DNA of 6,730 bases from Nanobdellota archaeon. Its GTDB lineage: Archaea; Nanobdellota; Nanobdellia; Pacearchaeales; GW2011-AR1. Below the pieces are notes generated by a model. The model was not told where the DNA came from. It did no database searches and saw only the letters and a list, made by a program, of their open reading frames with translations. Position numbers and translations under genes: made by a program. Shown one piece after another: positions 5,118-6,730 of the stretch (position 1 is the stretch's first letter; each line of letters opens with the position of its first letter). The stretch lies in the NCBI GenBank assembly GCA_018817905.1, contig JAHISS010000065.1, positions 1 through 6,730 on the forward strand, read 5' to 3'.

Positions 5118-5603
5118 ATGGACATGATTAAAAATAATGAAAGCATTATTGAGAAAGTAAAAGAGGCTCAAGAAATTGTAAAGGCTTCGGGTATCGGAGA
5201 GAATCTAGCGAACTCGGCATTTAAGGTCGTTTTAGAATATCTGATAAAATCCGAAGTTAAACTGGATAATCTTCAAGAAGAGAAAGTTCAAGAGGGCTCT
5301 GTAAAAAAAGTTGGGAACAAGTCCCTAATCAATTACTTAAAACAAGCTGGATCAAAATCTCACGCAGATAAAATTCTGATGATGGCTTACTATATGCTAA
5401 CTCACGAAAATAAACTCCTCTTTGATCGCAAAGATATTAAAGAAGAATATCTTAAAATAAAAGAACCTCAAAGTAAAAATCTTACAGTTGAATTCAACAG
5501 TTTGATTAAACGAGGATTCATAATGTTATCTGAAGACAAGTCTCATTTTATTCTAACTCAACCAGGAATTGAGGAAATAAAAAGAAGGTTGCAAGATGAA
5601 TGA
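5118..5603 (+). CDS. Hypothetical protein with helical N-terminus and winged-helix-like domain (cassette gene A)
   Basis: This is a 161-residue protein I cannot name. Residues 7-45 are helical (VKEAQEIVKASGIGE, then NSAFKVVLEYLIK). A charged linker leads to a short signature, SVKKVGNKSLINYLK (61-75). Residues 81-158 look like a winged helix. ADKILMMAYYMLTHE forms the first helix and FDRKDIKEEY the second. NLTVEFNSLIKRGFI resembles a recognition helix, and HFILTQPGIEEIKRRL the wing plus final helix. Such domains usually bind DNA or act as adaptors. The gene opens a cassette of three overlapping genes; its last 8 bases overlap gene B at 5596. The N-terminal module and the SV...GN...LK signature recur in gene B, so the two are probably paralogues. 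The ATG at 5118 is used here; the one at 5124 would remove two residues. Confidence 0.75.
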   Translation: MDMIKNNESIIEKVKEAQEIVKASGIGENLANSAFKVVLEYLIKSEVKLDNLQEEKVQEGSVKKVGNKSLINYLKQAGSKSHADKILMMAYYMLTHENKLLFDRKDIKEEYLKIKEPQSKNLTVEFNSLIKRGFIMLSEDKSHFILTQPGIEEIKRRLQDE

Positions 5604-6474
5604 CAGATATAAAAACGCTGTTGAAATTGCCGAAAAAGCTGTTGAAGGTATCAAAGATCCGAGTTTAAAACTAGAAGGATTTAAGACCATCCTTTGGGAT
5701 ATGCTAAATGAAAGGAATAGTAAAGAATCCATAAGTGTGAGGGAGCCTCAAAATGAACAGGAAAACATTGAGGAGCCGAGTGTGCCCAGACTAGGTAACT
5801 TGTTTTTGAAAAAGTTGAAGATATCTCGCAGGGAATTGGAATTAGTTTACAGGATAGACGGAGATAAATTTGAATTGTGTAGTTATTTTGGAAGCAATGG
5901 CAAGTGGCAACAGATTCAATATGTTTTCCTCCGTCTGTTCGGAAATTATCTAGCTACTAACAACGAAAGGAGAGTCAGCTCGCAAGTAATTTTAAGCGCA
6001 ATGAAGTTGAGGGGATTTAGCAAACTTCCAAATCTAAATGCTTTTCTGAGAGAGTTGGATCCGAGACTTATTTATGTAAAGACATTCAAAAAGAAAAGCG
6101 AGAATTTTTTCGAATTGACACTGAACGGCGTAAATGTATGTGAGAGATTGATTCGGTCCATTATAGAAAATTCTGGGAAAACTCTTTCTTCTCCTGAAGA
6201 GGTTTTTGGAATTAACAGAAAAGAAAGAAGTAAAGAGGTGGGCGGGAGCAACAGTCTAAGAAGCCCCCTTGCACTCCAGATCATGAAACTAATAAACGAG
6301 GGGTTATTAAATAAACCGATTACCACACAAGAAATCAAAAAGTTATTGGACGAAAAGGGAGCGATTTACGAGAAGGGCATAGTGGATGAGAAAATAAGAA
6401 GGGTCTTTCTTGGGAAAGAACTAAGGAGAATTGAACAAGAGAAAAAGTGGCACTATTTTAAAAATGGAAATTAA
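5596..6474 (+). CDS. Hypothetical protein with two winged-helix-like domains (cassette gene B)
   Basis: This 292-residue protein is of unknown function. Residues 4-40 form a helical module (YKNAVEIAEKAVEGI, GFKTILWDML) that aligns with the N-terminus of gene A. SVPRLGNLFLKKLK (62-75) then matches the SVKKVGN...LK signature of A at almost the same position. Residues 104-190 resemble a winged helix (QIQYVFLRLFGNYL, VSSQVILSAMKLRG, NLNAFLRELDP, FFELTLNGVNVCERLI). Residues 220-290 form a second one of the type 'I..LI..G......T..EI...L...G..Y....V...... ..G.LRR......Y', seen here as LQIMKLINEGLLNKPITTQE and KELRRIE. No catalytic motif is seen. The start overlaps gene A by 8 bases and is preceded by GAAGG. 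The 3' end overlaps gene C by 11 bases, so all three are likely one transcript. A DNA-binding or protein-bridging role is inferred from the domain types only. Confidence 0.75.
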   Translation: MNDRYKNAVEIAEKAVEGIKDPSLKLEGFKTILWDMLNERNSKESISVREPQNEQENIEEPSVPRLGNLFLKKLKISRRELELVYRIDGDKFELCSYFGSNGKWQQIQYVFLRLFGNYLATNNERRVSSQVILSAMKLRGFSKLPNLNAFLRELDPRLIYVKTFKKKSENFFELTLNGVNVCERLIRSIIENSGKTLSSPEEVFGINRKERSKEVGGSNSLRSPLALQIMKLINEGLLNKPITTQEIKKLLDEKGAIYEKGIVDEKIRRVFLGKELRRIEQEKKWHYFKNGN

Positions 6475-6631
6475 AAGCTTTATTAGCAAGGTCAAAGACT
6501 TTAGGGATCTAAATAATTCTATTCAAATACCTTACTTCGTTTATTATCTACAGCAAATTGAGGAAAACGGGGGGATCACCCAGTCGGATATTATAGCTAA
6601 GGACGTAAGTATTTCCCCATGTCTTGCTTAA
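6464..6631 (+). pseudogene. Cassette gene C, truncated by the right repeat arm
   Basis: The ATG at 6464 lies 11 bases inside the end of gene B, and the frame reads 55 codons to TAA at 6629-6631. Only about residues 1-42 (MEIKSFISKVKDF to TQSD) come from unique sequence. Codon 43 crosses the repeat boundary at 6592, and the last dozen residues (IAKDVSISPCLA) are antisense to the transposase gene. The retained part (SFISKVKDF..., IPYFVYYLQQIEENGGITQSDI) resembles the N-terminus of a broad group of hypothetical proteins beginning 'F......K...F..YL....G...FT..DI'. It also loosely resembles residues 69-107 of gene A. It was probably a longer protein with a winged-helix-like N-terminal domain, broken by IS insertion. 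An upstream TTG at 6431 gives a longer frame but overlaps gene B by 44 bases and is less likely. Confidence 0.6.
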
Positions 6632-6718
6632 ACTTTTTGTACTTCAAAAAATTTCTCAATTCTTTTTTCATCACTTCAAAACTTTCATGCACTCTTCCGC
6701 CATTCACTTCTCTCTTTG
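6592..6718. repeat. Right arm of the perfect 127-bp inverted repeat
   Basis: This is the exact reverse complement of 1-127. Unlike the left arm, 12 more bases (6719-6730) follow on its outer side and continue the transposase-like frame, so the true repeat is probably longer than 127 bp. It begins TATAGCTAAGGACG on the + strand, and the unique sequence just before it belongs to the interrupted gene C. Confidence 0.95.
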
Positions 6719-6730
6719 CCTGCCTCCAGC
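6597..6730 (-). CDS. IS630-family-like transposase, C-terminal fragment (right copy)
   Basis: On the reverse strand a frame enters from the window end (first full codon TGG at 6728-6726) and stops with TAG at 6599-6597, giving 43 visible residues. It begins WRQAKREVNGG and ends KYLRP. The partial codon before the Trp reads xGC and would allow Cys, giving the 'CWRQ.K' block that follows the last catalytic Glu of archaeal IS630-type transposases. The following helix (ESFEVMKKELRNFLKY) matches the 'F..L...L..F' helix that ends such enzymes. The protein is identical over 39 residues to the left copy. The bulk of the gene and the outer end of the element lie beyond the window. The family is assigned by resemblance only; a search would settle it. 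Confidence 0.62.
   Translation of the reverse strand, partial: WRQAKREVNGGRVHESFEVMKKELRNFLKYKKFKQDMGKYLRP

Noticed and set aside
5417..5430. Small palindrome CTTTGATCGCAAAG inside gene A
   Set aside because: It has a five-base stem within coding sequence, no T-tract after it and no second copy; this is expected by chance.
6431..6463. TTG start for gene C, 11 codons upstream
   Set aside because: It overlaps gene B by 44 bases, whereas the ATG at 6464 gives an 11-base overlap and a natural N-terminus.
1..6730. CRISPR array, tRNA, rRNA or other structured RNA genes
   Set aside because: No regularly spaced repeats, no T-loop-like GGTTCGAATCC sequence and no rRNA-like stretch were seen on either strand.

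Overview
Organism. The window looks like an archaeon with a moderately AT-rich genome, probably of the DPANN/nanoarchaeal type. Most operon-leading genes have no useful Shine-Dalgarno sequence. Instead, an archaeal TATA element (TTTAAA or TTTATATA) sits about 23-33 bases before the ATG, the layout of leaderless transcription. The central metabolic genes encode a ferredoxin-type 2-oxoacid oxidoreductase with an archaeal-style gamma-alpha fusion. The lineage is inferred from these traits and from the look of the proteins; no rRNA or other marker is present.

Layout. (1) Positions 1-127 and 6592-6718 are a perfect 127-bp inverted repeat at the two ends of the window. Each arm encodes the C-terminus of the same protein, which resembles an archaeal IS630-type transposase, with its stop codon facing inward. 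(2) Positions 241-3001 hold a tight three-gene operon: 2-oxoacid:ferredoxin oxidoreductase alpha (gamma-alpha fusion), a small GNAT acetyltransferase, then the beta subunit. Both junctions are 4-base ATGA overlaps. (3) Positions 3074-4178 hold a SAM-dependent methyltransferase and an 83-residue protein of unknown function, each with its own promoter. (4) Positions 4232-4882 encode a zinc-ribbon plus PD-(D/E)XK nuclease protein. (5) Positions 4883-5117 are a 235-bp regulatory-looking gap with two similar TATA elements and two AGGAGGT motifs. (6) Positions 5118-6631 hold three overlapping genes. The first two are paralogues (helical N-terminus, 'SV...GN...L...LK' signature, winged-helix-like domain). 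The third is cut off after about 42 codons by the right-hand repeat arm.

How it fits together. The metabolic operon converts a 2-oxoacid plus CoA to acyl-CoA, CO2 and reduced ferredoxin. The 3' half looks like an accessory module: a nuclease, putative DNA-binding or adaptor proteins, and IS ends. A small reverse-strand fragment just inside the left arm (123-176) may be the start of a GIY-YIG gene cut by the left copy. If so, both arms interrupt genes whose 5' ends lie inside the window. The length of 127 and the start of the window exactly at the left arm also fit an assembly graph built with k=127, so the linkage of the two ends needs care. The best candidate for an undescribed system is the paralogous three-gene cassette at 5118-6631, possibly together with the nuclease upstream. 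Its function cannot be read from sequence alone.
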